Assembly: GCA_049323435.1 (NCBI GenBank) | Contig: JBMOMX010000012.1 | Location: 62,001-126,000, forward strand | Source of the DNA: UBA11222 sp049323435 | GTDB lineage: Bacteria; Pseudomonadota; Alphaproteobacteria; UBA11222 | Length of the DNA: 64,000 nucleotides | Direction: 5' to 3' | Position numbers and translations under genes: made by a program | Notes under the pieces: model-generated | What the model was told of the DNA's origin: nothing | The model's input: only the letters and a program-made list of their open reading frames with translations | Database searches by the model: none | In this document: piece after piece, positions 37,225-46,126 of the stretch | Layout of the letters: each line of letters begins with the position of its first letter | How positions within the stretch are numbered: the stretch's first letter is position 1

Positions 37225-37458
37225 ATGTCAGATGGCTCCGATCAGAAATTTTTGATAGAATTTGTCCGGATAGGCGCATCGGTCAAGGTTTCGGCCATCG
37301 ACCCCATGACAGGTGTGGAAGTGTCCATTATTGGCCCGGCGCATCTGAGCGAAGCGCAGCTTAGTAAAAACGCCATCAACAAACTGCTTTTCGTGCTGGC
37401 GAAAAAGGGCAAGAAGACAGGCAAAGCCGATATCAATAAACCAGGGGGATTATTATGA
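37225..37458 (+). CDS. Small conserved protein (DUF6898-like)
   Basis: A 77-residue soluble protein with a compact, charged sequence (KFLIEFVRIGASVKVSAIDP) and a Lys-rich C-terminus. It resembles a small alphaproteobacterial family of unknown function found near the following DUF1499 gene. The stop overlaps the start of that gene by four bases, which supports it as a real translated gene. Confidence 0.75.
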   Translation: MSDGSDQKFLIEFVRIGASVKVSAIDPMTGVEVSIIGPAHLSEAQLSKNAINKLLFVLAKKGKKTGKADINKPGGLL

Positions 37459-38201
37459 CGCAATTTAGCACCGCGCCCAGGGATCGTGCTTCGCGCAGCG
37501 CCACCACCGCACTGATCGTGGCGCATGTCGCGATGGCGCTGCTGGTTGCCGGCTTTGTGTCTGTCAGTTCCGCCATGCTTGCGCAGGAAATTGGCTTCCG
37601 GCTGTTTCTGGCGGGTGTTGGCCTGGGTATTGCCACGCTGGTGCTTTCGCTGCTTGGCCTGCTGCGGACCCGCAACGCTCCAGGCCGGGGCCGCGCCCTG
37701 GGGGCGCTTGTCATTTCGCTGCTTATTGTTACGCCCATGTCGCCGCATATTCTGGCGGCGTTCAGCGTTCCGCCCATTCACGATATTACGACGGACACGG
37801 ATAATCCCCCGGTGTTTGTGGATATTCTGCCACTACGCGCGGATGCGCCTAACGGCGCTGAATATGGCGGTGAAAGTCTTGCTGCCGCGCAGAAGGCTGG
37901 ATATCCCGGTCTGGCGCCGCTGATCTTACCGGTTGCGCCGGCTGAGACATTTGCCCGTGCGCAGAAACTAGTTGAAGCGCGGGGCTGGACTCTGGCCGCC
38001 GCCAATGCAGAGGCCGGTAGAATAGAGGCGACGTCCGAGACAAAATTCATGCACTTCAAGGATGATGTCGTGATCCGGATTACCGCGGAAGGCGAGGGCA
38101 GCAGGGTGGATATGCGTTCAGTCAGCCGGTTTGGCCAGAGCGATCTTGGCGTTAACGCCAAACGCATTACCGATTTTCTGAAGGATTTGCAGGGGCCGTA
38201 A
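37455..38201 (+). CDS. DUF1499 family membrane protein
   Basis: A 248-residue protein. Three hydrophobic helices fill residues 15-105 (TTALIVAHVAMALLVAG, and so on). The C-terminal DUF1499 domain (about 125-248) shows PLILPVAPAETFARAQKLV and the end stretch VDMRSVSRFGQSDLGVNAKRI. The family has no settled function. It is coupled by overlap to the small gene before it and lies 12 bases before the helicase gene. Confidence 0.85.
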   Translation: MTQFSTAPRDRASRSATTALIVAHVAMALLVAGFVSVSSAMLAQEIGFRLFLAGVGLGIATLVLSLLGLLRTRNAPGRGRALGALVISLLIVTPMSPHILAAFSVPPIHDITTDTDNPPVFVDILPLRADAPNGAEYGGESLAAAQKAGYPGLAPLILPVAPAETFARAQKLVEARGWTLAAANAEAGRIEATSETKFMHFKDDVVIRITAEGEGSRVDMRSVSRFGQSDLGVNAKRITDFLKDLQGP

Positions 38202-38213
38202 TATCGCGCAGCG

Positions 38214-39803
38214 ATGAAAAAACCATCCAGCATAGAAATCAATGAACAGTTCAGCCGCGCCCTGCACCTGATGGAGGAGACGGACCAGTGCCTGTTCATC
38301 ACAGGCAAGGCCGGAACCGGTAAATCGACACTGCTTTCGCATTTTTGCGCGGTGACACGGAAAAAGCCGGTGGTGCTGGCGCCAACCGGTGTCGCGGCGT
38401 TGAATGTGAAGGGTCAGACGATCCACAATTTTTTCAATTTCTACGTGGATGTCACGCCGCAGAATATCAAAGATAAAAAAACCAGGCCGCGCGGCGACAG
38501 GACGCGGCTGTATAAAAATCTTAAATCACTCATCATTGATGAAATTTCCATGGTGCGCGCCGACCTTCTGGATTGCATAGATGTTTTTTTACGGATGTAC
38601 GGCCCGGTACAGGCTATGCCATTTGGCGGCGTACAGATGATATTTGTGGGCGATCTCTATCAGCTTCCCCCCGTAGTCACGGCGCGTGAAAAAGAAATTT
38701 TTACGTCCCATTACCAGACGCCATTCTTTTTCAGCGCGCATGTGATGCAGGGCCTGCCGCTGGAAATTATCGAGCTGGAAAAAGTGTACCGGCAGAAAGA
38801 CCAGGATTTTGTCGATTTGCTCAATCGCATCCGGAATAATTCCGTTGAGGACGCCGATATAGAACGGCTCAACTCGCGCGTTATGCAGGATTTTTCAGCC
38901 GGGGCCGGGACCGGCAGCGGCGGGCTGTTTATCAGCCTCACCACAACGAACAAAAAGGCCGATGAAATCAATGAAGAAAATCTCAATGCCCTGAAGGGCA
39001 AAATGCATGTGTCTGATGCCGTGATATCCGGTGATTTTGGCCGGGAATATTTTCCCACCGCGACGGATCTGCATTTCAAGGCGGGCGCGCAGATCATGCT
39101 GCTCAACAATGACAGTAAAAAGCGCTGGGTAAATGGCAGCATCGGCGTTATCGAAGCGGTAAGACGCGATGATGAGGGCGAACATTTCGTCGAGGTCCGC
39201 CTTGAGGATAGCGAGGATGATCCGGTTTTTATCTATCCCTTCACCTGGGAAGTTTTCCGCTATAGCCTGCAGGAAGGGGCCATTATCGCAGAACCGGCCG
39301 GATCATTTACGCAATATCCCTTCCGTCTGGCCTGGGCGATCACCATACATAAAAGCCAGGGCAAAACTTTTGATCATGTGATGATCGACATAGGCAGCGG
39401 AACCTTTGTTGCCGGACAAATGTATGTGGCGCTGAGCCGCTGCACCTCTTTCGAAGGCGTCCTGCTGAAAACCAGAATCAGGAAGCAGCATATTCGCGCG
39501 GATTACCGGATTTTCTCATTCCTGACGGGGTATCAATACCGGATGGCGGAAAAGGAGCTGCCGGAGGATGATAAAGTCGCCATGATCGCGCAGGCCATCC
39601 AGGAACGGGCCGAACTGCACATGGTCTATCTCAAGGCCAATGACACCAAATCCAAGCGTACCATTATTCCGCTTGAGATCGGGCCTCAGACCTATAAGGG
39701 AGTAAAATTTACCGGCATGAGAGCCTACTGCCAGCAACGGCGGGAGGAACGCAATTTCCGTGTCGACCGTATATTAAAGCTGGAAAAATCCGTCAGTTCC
39801 TAA
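38214..39803 (+). CDS. PIF1/RecD-like superfamily 1 helicase
   Basis: A 529-residue AAA/SF1B helicase: Walker A GKAGTGKST at 31-39, LAPTGVAALNVKGQTIHNFF (motif Ia), Walker B LIIDEISMV, GDLYQLPPV (motif III), and the C-terminal motifs WAITIHKSQGKTFD and YVALSRCTSFEGV. A C-terminal extension of about 90 basic residues follows the helicase core. PIF1-like helicases unwind 5' to 3' and act on forks and structured DNA; the bacterial role is not established. Its stop shares bases with that of convergent mucR. Confidence 0.92.
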   Translation: MKKPSSIEINEQFSRALHLMEETDQCLFITGKAGTGKSTLLSHFCAVTRKKPVVLAPTGVAALNVKGQTIHNFFNFYVDVTPQNIKDKKTRPRGDRTRLYKNLKSLIIDEISMVRADLLDCIDVFLRMYGPVQAMPFGGVQMIFVGDLYQLPPVVTAREKEIFTSHYQTPFFFSAHVMQGLPLEIIELEKVYRQKDQDFVDLLNRIRNNSVEDADIERLNSRVMQDFSAGAGTGSGGLFISLTTTNKKADEINEENLNALKGKMHVSDAVISGDFGREYFPTATDLHFKAGAQIMLLNNDSKKRWVNGSIGVIEAVRRDDEGEHFVEVRLEDSEDDPVFIYPFTWEVFRYSLQEGAIIAEPAGSFTQYPFRLAWAITIHKSQGKTFDHVMIDIGSGTFVAGQMYVALSRCTSFEGVLLKTRIRKQHIRADYRIFSFLTGYQYRMAEKELPEDDKVAMIAQAIQERAELHMVYLKANDTKSKRTIIPLEIGPQTYKGVKFTGMRAYCQQRREERNFRVDRILKLEKSVSS

Positions 39804-40222
39804 TCCGGGCTGGTCTTGCCCAGGCCAATCTTTTTGGCAAAATCAGAGCGCTGCTGTGCATAGTTTGGCGCTACCATCGGGTAATCGGCGGGCAGGCCCC
39901 ATTTCGTGCGATACTGGTCTGGCGTCATTTTATGATGGGAGCGCAAATAACGCTTCAGCATTTTCAGATGCCGCCCATCTTCCAGGCACACCAGATAATC
40001 CGGGGTGATGGATTTGCGAATGGGCACGGCTGGTTGCATGGCGGGGCTGGGCTGCGCCAGTTCCCCCGCACTGGCGGCGGCCAGGGCTTCATGTACGGAT
40101 CGGATCACGCCTGCCAATTGCGGCGCCGGCACGGAATTGTTGCGGACATAGGCCGCAACAATATTTGCAGTCAACAACAGGGTTTCTTCACTGGCGTTTG
40201 GTTTTGCGTTGTCATCATGCAT
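39800..40222 (-). CDS. mucR: MucR/Ros-family zinc-finger transcriptional regulator
   Basis: A 140-residue regulator. An N-terminal helical oligomerisation region (ETLLLTANIVAAYVRNNSV) and a central hydrophilic linker precede the Ros-type zinc finger near 80-110: PDYLVCLEDGRHLKMLKRYL and RSHHKMTPDQYRTKWGLP. MucR proteins regulate exopolysaccharide, motility and cell-cycle genes in alphaproteobacteria and bind AT-rich DNA. A longer frame upstream would need a TTG start; the ATG gives the usual family length. Confidence 0.92.
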   Translation of the reverse strand: MHDDNAKPNASEETLLLTANIVAAYVRNNSVPAPQLAGVIRSVHEALAAASAGELAQPSPAMQPAVPIRKSITPDYLVCLEDGRHLKMLKRYLRSHHKMTPDQYRTKWGLPADYPMVAPNYAQQRSDFAKKIGLGKTSPD

Positions 40223-40468
40223 CGAACGAACCTGTACCTGGAAAGAAGGAATGCCCGTCAACAGCGATGCGGCATTCTAATGCGCCCAGCATTTCATTAA
40301 AGGACTAACAATCCATTAAGTATAAATTGTCGCTGTTCTTGCCGGTCCGCCTCAAGAACAGGGCGCCTGTCAATACGTCTGTATTACTATATCTTGTGGG
40401 CCATGCGCGTCCTGCTTGGCGAATATGGGTAGACTGTGATAGAAATCAGCTTTTGACGAGGATGTATC

Positions 40469-41779
40469 ATGAAGATCACTGACAAGCCTGGTGAAACGGC
40501 TGCCACGGTTGCAAAGGGCTTCTTTAGCGATGATCTGGCCGCGCGGGATCCCGCTATTGCCGCCGCCATTGGCAAAGAATTGTTGCGCCAGCAAACCCAG
40601 ATTGAACTGATCGCATCTGAAAATATTGTCTCGCGCGCGGTTCTCGAAGCGCAGGGCTCCATCCTGACTAATAAATATGCCGAAGGCTATTCCGGCCGCC
40701 GCTATTATGGCGGCTGTGAATTTGTCGATGTGGCCGAAGATCTGGCGATTGAACGCGCCTGCAAGCTGTTTAATTGCGGCTTCGCTAATGTGCAGCCGCA
40801 TTCCGGCGCCCAGGCCAATCAGGGCGTGTTTCAGGCCCTGTTACAGCCCGGTGATACCCTGATGGGGATGAGCCTGGATGCGGGGGGTCACCTGACGCAT
40901 GGTGCGGCGGCCAATCAGTCCGGCAAATGGTTCAAGGCGGTGCAATATGGCGTACGCCGCCAGGATGACCGCATTGATTTTGACGAAGTGTCCGCCATGG
41001 CGCGCAGCCATAAGCCCAAACTGATCATCGCAGGCGGTTCCGCCTATCCGCGCATTATTGATTTCATGAATTTCCGTCAGATCGCCGATAGTGTGGGCGC
41101 CATTTTTATGGTCGATATGGCGCATTTTGCGGGACTTGTTGCGGGCGGGGTGCATCCCAATCCGCTGGATCACGCCCATGTGGTGACCACGACGACGCAC
41201 AAGACCCTGCGCGGTCCGCGCGGCGGCATGATCCTGACTAATGACGAAGCCATTGCCAAAAAAATCAATTCCGCCGTTTTCCCCGGCTTGCAGGGCGGGC
41301 CGCTGATGCATGTGATCGCTGCCAAGGCGGTGGCGTTCGGAGAGGCGCTGCGTCCGGAGTTTCGCGATTACGCCCGTGCGGTTGTGGAGAATGCCAAGGC
41401 GCTGGCGCAACGCCTTACCGAAGGCGGGCTGAATATTGTTTCTGGCGGCACCGACACGCATTTGATGCTGGTCGATCTGCGCCCGAAAAAGCTGACCGGC
41501 AAGGCCGCCGAGGCCAGCCTGGAGCGCGCGCATATTACCTGCAACAAAAATGGCATCCCGTTTGATCCGGAAAAACCTACGATCACGTCCGGCGTGCGCC
41601 TTGGAACGCCTGCGGGCACCACGCGCGGGTTCGGGGTCAAGGAATTTCAAACTGTCGGTTCACTGATCATTGAAGTGCTGGACGGCCTGGCGGCCAATCC
41701 GGATGACAATGGTGCGGTGGAAACCAGAGTGCGCAATCAGGTGCTTGATCTGTGCCGCGCTTTCCCGATCTATACCTGA
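40469..41779 (+). CDS. glyA: Serine hydroxymethyltransferase
   Basis: A 436-residue PLP enzyme interconverting serine and glycine with tetrahydrofolate. It has NKYAEGYSGRRYYGGCEFVD, the catalytic Lys245 in VTTTTHKTLRGPRGG, and the C-terminal TPAGTTRGFGVKEF. The start has a GAGG site. It is the first gene of an eight-gene block running through riboflavin synthesis to thiL, with very short spacings. The 246 bases upstream showed no clear riboswitch or promoter. Confidence 0.98.
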   Translation: MKITDKPGETAATVAKGFFSDDLAARDPAIAAAIGKELLRQQTQIELIASENIVSRAVLEAQGSILTNKYAEGYSGRRYYGGCEFVDVAEDLAIERACKLFNCGFANVQPHSGAQANQGVFQALLQPGDTLMGMSLDAGGHLTHGAAANQSGKWFKAVQYGVRRQDDRIDFDEVSAMARSHKPKLIIAGGSAYPRIIDFMNFRQIADSVGAIFMVDMAHFAGLVAGGVHPNPLDHAHVVTTTTHKTLRGPRGGMILTNDEAIAKKINSAVFPGLQGGPLMHVIAAKAVAFGEALRPEFRDYARAVVENAKALAQRLTEGGLNIVSGGTDTHLMLVDLRPKKLTGKAAEASLERAHITCNKNGIPFDPEKPTITSGVRLGTPAGTTRGFGVKEFQTVGSLIIEVLDGLAANPDDNGAVETRVRNQVLDLCRAFPIYT

Positions 41780-41789
41780 GCGCGGAGCG

Positions 41790-42257
41790 ATGCGCTGTCC
41801 ATTTTGCAGTAACGAAGAAACCCAGGTTAAGGACTCGCGTCCTACCGAGGATCAATCGGCGATCCGGCGCAGGCGTATGTGCAATGGCTGCGCCGCACGC
41901 TTTACGACTTTTGAACGGGTGCAGTTGCGCGAACTGATGATCGTCAAGAAAAATGGCCGCCGCTCGGCGTTTGACCGCGACAAGCTGGCGCGATCGGTGG
42001 AAATCGCGCTGCGCAAACGCCCGGTGCCCGCCGAACGCATCGACCGCATGATTACCGGCATTGTGCGCCGCCTTGAAAGCATGGGCGAAAGCGAAATTCC
42101 CTCCACCCATGTCGGCGAACTGGTCATGGAAGGCCTCGCCAATCTCGACCCTGTCGCCTATGTCCGCTTCGCCTCGGTGTATAAAAATTTCCGCGAAGCC
42201 AAGGATTTTGAGAGTTTTGTCGGAGAGATTGTCAACCGCCAGGCTGATGACGATTAA
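41790..42257 (+). CDS. nrdR: Transcriptional repressor NrdR
   Basis: A 155-residue NrdR: N-terminal zinc ribbon (CPFCSN and CNGCAARFTT), then an ATP-cone domain from about 49 (IVKKNGRRSAFDRDKLARSVEIALRKRP). It senses ATP/dATP and represses ribonucleotide reductase genes at NrdR boxes. The ATG lies 10 bases after glyA with GGAG in front; an open frame runs further upstream inside glyA but is not homologous. Only six bases separate it from ribD. Confidence 0.97.
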   Translation: MRCPFCSNEETQVKDSRPTEDQSAIRRRRMCNGCAARFTTFERVQLRELMIVKKNGRRSAFDRDKLARSVEIALRKRPVPAERIDRMITGIVRRLESMGESEIPSTHVGELVMEGLANLDPVAYVRFASVYKNFREAKDFESFVGEIVNRQADDD

Positions 42258-42263
42258 CACGGT

Positions 42264-43382
42264 ATGTCCGCACATAACCCCACGCGCGATCTGCATTTTA
42301 TGGAAACAGCGCTGAACCTGTCGCGGCGAGGGCTTGGCCAGACCTGGCCCAATCCTTCGGTCGGCTGCGTCATAGCCAAAGAGCATATCATTGCGCGCGG
42401 CTGGACGGGGAAGGGCGGGCGGCCGCATGCGGAAACCGAAGCCCTGGCGCGCGCCGGGGACGCGGCAATAGGCGCCACCGCCTATGTTACGCTGGAACCG
42501 TGTGCGCATCATGGCAAAACCGGACCCTGCGCCGGCGCGCTGATTACTGCTGGCATCGCCCGCGTGGTTGCGCCGGTTTCAGATCCGGACCCGCGCGTGG
42601 CGGGGAAGGGGTTTGAGAAACTGCGTTCGGCCGGCGTCCAGGTGGATATTGGTCTGTGTGCGGAACAGGCGGCACGCCTGAATGCCGGGTTCATTTCACG
42701 TATTGTTCACAATATTCCGCTGGTATGCGTGAAAATCGCCAGCACGCTGGATGGCTGCATCGCCACTGCCAGCGGGGAAAGTCAATGGATTACCGGCGGC
42801 GCGGCGCGTGCCTATGGACATTTTCTGCGCGCCGAACATGACGCCATCCTGATAGGCAGTACAACTGCGATGCGCGATGATCCGGAATTGACCTGCCGCC
42901 TGCCAGGGCTGGAACCGGCATCGCCTGTGCGGATTGTCGCCGATGGCCGCATGCGGCTGCCGCTTACCTCGAAGCTGGTGCAGAGTGCGCGCACCATTCC
43001 GGTCTGGCTTCTGACACGGCCGGATGGCGATGCAGTGCGCAAGCAGGCCTATCGTGATGCCGGGGTGGAAGTGCTTGAGATAGCCCCCGGCACAGACGGC
43101 TTGCTGGACACTATGAAAATGCTGAACGCAGTGTCGCAACGCGGCATCACCCGGCTTCTGGTGGAAGGAGGTTCGGCCCTGATCGCCTCCATGATACAGG
43201 CGCAGGCGGTGGATCAGATCGTCTGGTTCCGGGCCCCAAGGCTGATCGGGGGTGACGGTCTGGCGGCCATTGGCCCCCTTGGCCTTAACCATCTTGCACA
43301 ATCGCCAGCCTATTTGCGTGAATCGATACGCTATTCAGGACAGGATATTGTGGAAACCTATCGCAGACAGGCATATGAATAG
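42264..43382 (+). CDS. ribD: Riboflavin biosynthesis deaminase/reductase RibD
   Basis: A 372-residue bifunctional enzyme. The N-terminal cytidine-deaminase-type zinc domain has HAETEAL and LEPCAHHGKTGPC. The C-terminal reductase (about 155-372) begins CVKIASTLDGCIATASGESQWITG. It performs the second and third steps from GTP, deamination and NADPH side-chain reduction. It is followed four bases later by ribE. Confidence 0.97.
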   Translation: MSAHNPTRDLHFMETALNLSRRGLGQTWPNPSVGCVIAKEHIIARGWTGKGGRPHAETEALARAGDAAIGATAYVTLEPCAHHGKTGPCAGALITAGIARVVAPVSDPDPRVAGKGFEKLRSAGVQVDIGLCAEQAARLNAGFISRIVHNIPLVCVKIASTLDGCIATASGESQWITGGAARAYGHFLRAEHDAILIGSTTAMRDDPELTCRLPGLEPASPVRIVADGRMRLPLTSKLVQSARTIPVWLLTRPDGDAVRKQAYRDAGVEVLEIAPGTDGLLDTMKMLNAVSQRGITRLLVEGGSALIASMIQAQAVDQIVWFRAPRLIGGDGLAAIGPLGLNHLAQSPAYLRESIRYSGQDIVETYRRQAYE

Positions 43383-43385
43383 ATC

Positions 43386-44003
43386 ATGTTTACAGGAATT
43401 GTCACAGACGTCGGAACCATCCGCAGCATTGAACAGCGCGGCGATACCCGCATGGTGATCGCCACGGCCTATCCCGTGGAAAAGGTGGAAATCGGTGCGT
43501 CGATCGCCTGTTCCGGCGTGTGCCTGACCGTCGTGGATAAGGGCAGGGATGCCGATGGCACGGCCTGGTTCGCGGTGGATGCCTCGGCGGAAACCATGAA
43601 CTGCACCAATCTTTCCGCCTGCAAGCCGGGCAAAGCCATAAATCTTGAGCGCCCGCTGCGGGTGGGCGATGAGCTTGGCGGGCATATTGTCAGCGGGCAT
43701 GTCGATGGCATGGCGCGCGTTGCCGCGATCCGCCCTGAAGGCGCCTCCATTCGCTATACGTTTGAGCCGCCGCGCGAATTGGCGCTGTATATCGCGCCAA
43801 AAGGTTCGGTTGCGCTGGATGGGGTTTCCCTGACGGTGAATGAAGTCTCCGGTCAAAAGGATGGCGCAAGTTTCGGCGTCAACATTATTCCGCACACCCA
43901 GCAGGCCACTACCTTGGGTAAACTTGCAGTGGGCGATCAGGTCAATATCGAAGTGGATACGGTTGCGCGCTATGTCGCGCGGCTGGTACAGGCGGAGCCA
44001 TAA
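43386..44003 (+). CDS. ribE: Riboflavin synthase alpha subunit
   Basis: A 205-residue protein with the N-terminal signature MFTGIVTDVGTI and two tandem lumazine-binding repeats (about 1-97 and 98-200; GGHIVSGHVDG marks the second). It dismutates two lumazines to riboflavin. Its stop codon is immediately followed by the ATG of ribBX. Confidence 0.97.
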   Translation: MFTGIVTDVGTIRSIEQRGDTRMVIATAYPVEKVEIGASIACSGVCLTVVDKGRDADGTAWFAVDASAETMNCTNLSACKPGKAINLERPLRVGDELGGHIVSGHVDGMARVAAIRPEGASIRYTFEPPRELALYIAPKGSVALDGVSLTVNEVSGQKDGASFGVNIIPHTQQATTLGKLAVGDQVNIEVDTVARYVARLVQAEP

Positions 44004-45143
44004 ATGAACGAGATCAAGACGGGCGCACAGTCCCATGAAGAATTACTGGAATTTCTGTCGCCCATCGAAGATGTGATAGAAGATGCGCGTAATGGCCGCA
44101 TGTTCATTCTTGTGGATGATGAAGATCGCGAAAACGAAGGCGATCTGATTGTTCCCGCGCAAATGGCGACGCCCGATGCGATCAATTTCATGGCGAAATA
44201 TGGCCGTGGCCTGATCTGTCTCAGCATGACTGGCAAACGTATCAAGGAACTGGGCATTCCGTTGATGGCGTCGAATAATCAGGAACGCCACCAGACGGCG
44301 TTCACCGTTTCCATCGAAGCGCGCGAAGGCGTGACCACCGGTATTTCGGCGCATGACCGTGCCCGCACGATTGCCGTGGCCATTGATCCGACCAAGGGTG
44401 CGCGCGATATTGTCACGCCGGGACATGTGTTTCCTTTGATGGCGCGTGATGGCGGCGTTCTGGTGCGCGCGGGCCATACCGAAGCGGCGGTCGATGTGGC
44501 GCGCCTGGCGGGGCTGAACCCGGCTGGTGTGATCTGTGAAATCATGAATGAAGACGGCACCATGGCGCGGCTGCCGGATCTGGTTGGCTTTGCGCAGACG
44601 CACGGCCTGAAGGTGGCGACCATTGCCGGCCTGATTGCCTATCGCCGCCGCTATGACCGTATCATCCACCGCGCGGTTGAGACCGATCTCGATACAATGT
44701 ATGGCGGCGTGTTCAAGCTTTTTGTTTACATCAATGTGGTGGAATATGCCGAGCATATCGCCTTGGTAAAAGGCGATATTTCCGCCCCCGGGCCGGTGCC
44801 GGTGCGCATGCACGCCATCAATGTGTTTGATGATCTGCTGGGCGCAAAAAGCGGCCATACCGGCCTGCTGCATGGCGCGATGGAACTTATTTCCAAACTG
44901 GAGCGTGGCGTGATTGTGCTGATCCGCGACACCAAGGCGACGATTGTTTCTGACATTCTGATGCGCGGCCGCAAGGGCGGTGTGCGCGAACTGCGCGATT
45001 ATGGCGTGGGTGCGCAGATACTTGTCGATCTTGGCGTGAAAGAGCTCACGCTGCTTTCAAATACAGAAAACAAACATATCATCGGACTTGAAGGTTACGG
45101 CCTGAAAATCGCCGATGTCATGCATATTACACCGAAAGACTGA
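44004..45143 (+). CDS. ribB: 3,4-dihydroxy-2-butanone-4-phosphate synthase with degenerate cyclohydrolase II domain (RibBX)
   Basis: A 379-residue fusion. The N-terminal RibB domain (about 20-225) is intact: VDDEDRENEGDLIVPA, GLICLSMTGKRI, and RAGHTEAAVDVARLAGL. The C-terminal part (226-379) has the GTP cyclohydrolase II fold and length but lacks the three zinc Cys residues: the metal segment reads NVFDDLLGAKSGHTGLLHGA. It should therefore make dihydroxybutanone phosphate but not open GTP. Such RibBX proteins are known from Bradyrhizobium and Shewanella. A separate GTP cyclohydrolase must be encoded elsewhere. Confidence 0.94.
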   Translation: MNEIKTGAQSHEELLEFLSPIEDVIEDARNGRMFILVDDEDRENEGDLIVPAQMATPDAINFMAKYGRGLICLSMTGKRIKELGIPLMASNNQERHQTAFTVSIEAREGVTTGISAHDRARTIAVAIDPTKGARDIVTPGHVFPLMARDGGVLVRAGHTEAAVDVARLAGLNPAGVICEIMNEDGTMARLPDLVGFAQTHGLKVATIAGLIAYRRRYDRIIHRAVETDLDTMYGGVFKLFVYINVVEYAEHIALVKGDISAPGPVPVRMHAINVFDDLLGAKSGHTGLLHGAMELISKLERGVIVLIRDTKATIVSDILMRGRKGGVRELRDYGVGAQILVDLGVKELTLLSNTENKHIIGLEGYGLKIADVMHITPKD

Positions 45144-45149
45144 TCCTTC

Positions 45150-45608
45150 ATGGCCCTGAACCCCACTATCATGATCGTCGAGGCGCGTTTCTATGCGCAT
45201 ATTTCCGATGCGCTGTTGCAGGGTGTGACAGCGGAACTGGATCGCCAGGGTGCGGGCTATCACCGCTACGAGGTTAGCGGCGCGTTTGAAATTCCCGGCG
45301 CCATCCGTTTTGCCATCGAGGCCGAACGCAGGGATACGTCTGAGCTGCGCTATGATGGTTATATCGCGCTGGGCTGTGTCATCCGGGGGGAGACGACACA
45401 TTATGAAACCATTTGCGCGGAATCGGCGCGCGGGCTGATGGATATTGTGCTCGAACACGGCGTCGCGCTGGCCAATGGCATATTGACGGTGGAGAATGAA
45501 GCACAGGCCATCGCCCGCGCTTCAATAAATGACAAAAACAAGGGCCGTGAATTTGCGCAGGCCTGCATGACCATGGTGCAGATGCGCCGTAAATTTGGTC
45601 TGGTGTAA
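45150..45608 (+). CDS. ribH: 6,7-dimethyl-8-ribityllumazine synthase
   Basis: A 152-residue lumazine synthase: IVEARFYAHISDALLQG, EVSGAFEIPGAIRFA, and GCVIRGETTHYETIC with catalytic His84. It condenses the RibD product with the RibB product. It ends in an overlap of one base with the nusB start, so the genes are translated together. Confidence 0.97.
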   Translation: MALNPTIMIVEARFYAHISDALLQGVTAELDRQGAGYHRYEVSGAFEIPGAIRFAIEAERRDTSELRYDGYIALGCVIRGETTHYETICAESARGLMDIVLEHGVALANGILTVENEAQAIARASINDKNKGREFAQACMTMVQMRRKFGLV

Positions 45609-46126
45609 TGGCGGCTTCTCCCACCAAAGCGCCAGAACAATCCGGAGCTTCCCAATCCAGGCGTGCAGGGCGTTCCGTCGCGCGGCTGGCCGCTGTGCAG
45701 GCGTTGTATCAGATGGAGTTGAGCGGCGCGGATGCGGAAACTGTGATCCTTGAATTTATGAGTGATCGTTTTGGCCATGAGATAGACGGTGAGGAATATC
45801 TAGCCCCCGACCAGAAATTATTTGCGGAACTGGTACGCGGTGTTGTGGCCCGGCAGACGGAAATTGACCCGCTGGTGGCGCGCACAGTCAGCGCGGATTG
45901 GTCGCTGCCGCGGCTGGATGCGACACTGCGCGCCTTAATACGCACGGCAAGCTATGAATTAATGGCCCGCACTGATATTCCGGTGAAGGTCATCCTGAGC
46001 GAATATATCGACATTGCGCATGCGTTTTTTTCCGGCGACGAGCCTGGATTCGCCAACGGGGTTCTGGATAGAGTGGCGCGGATAGTGCGGCCACAGTCTT
46101 TTGATGGCCATGAGCAGGAACGCTGA
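45608..46126 (+). CDS. nusB: Transcription antitermination factor NusB
   Basis: A 172-residue all-helical NusB: ARLAAVQALYQMELSGADAE, then RTASYELMARTDIPVKVILSEYIDIA and GFANGVLDRVARIV. The N-terminal 20 residues are disordered and Ser/Ala-rich. It binds boxA RNA with S10 in rRNA antitermination. Its end overlaps the start of thiL. Confidence 0.96.
   Translation: MAASPTKAPEQSGASQSRRAGRSVARLAAVQALYQMELSGADAETVILEFMSDRFGHEIDGEEYLAPDQKLFAELVRGVVARQTEIDPLVARTVSADWSLPRLDATLRALIRTASYELMARTDIPVKVILSEYIDIAHAFFSGDEPGFANGVLDRVARIVRPQSFDGHEQER

Noticed and set aside
40262..40468. Possible glycine or other riboswitch before glyA
   Set aside because: No conserved riboswitch core or paired expression platform could be recognised.
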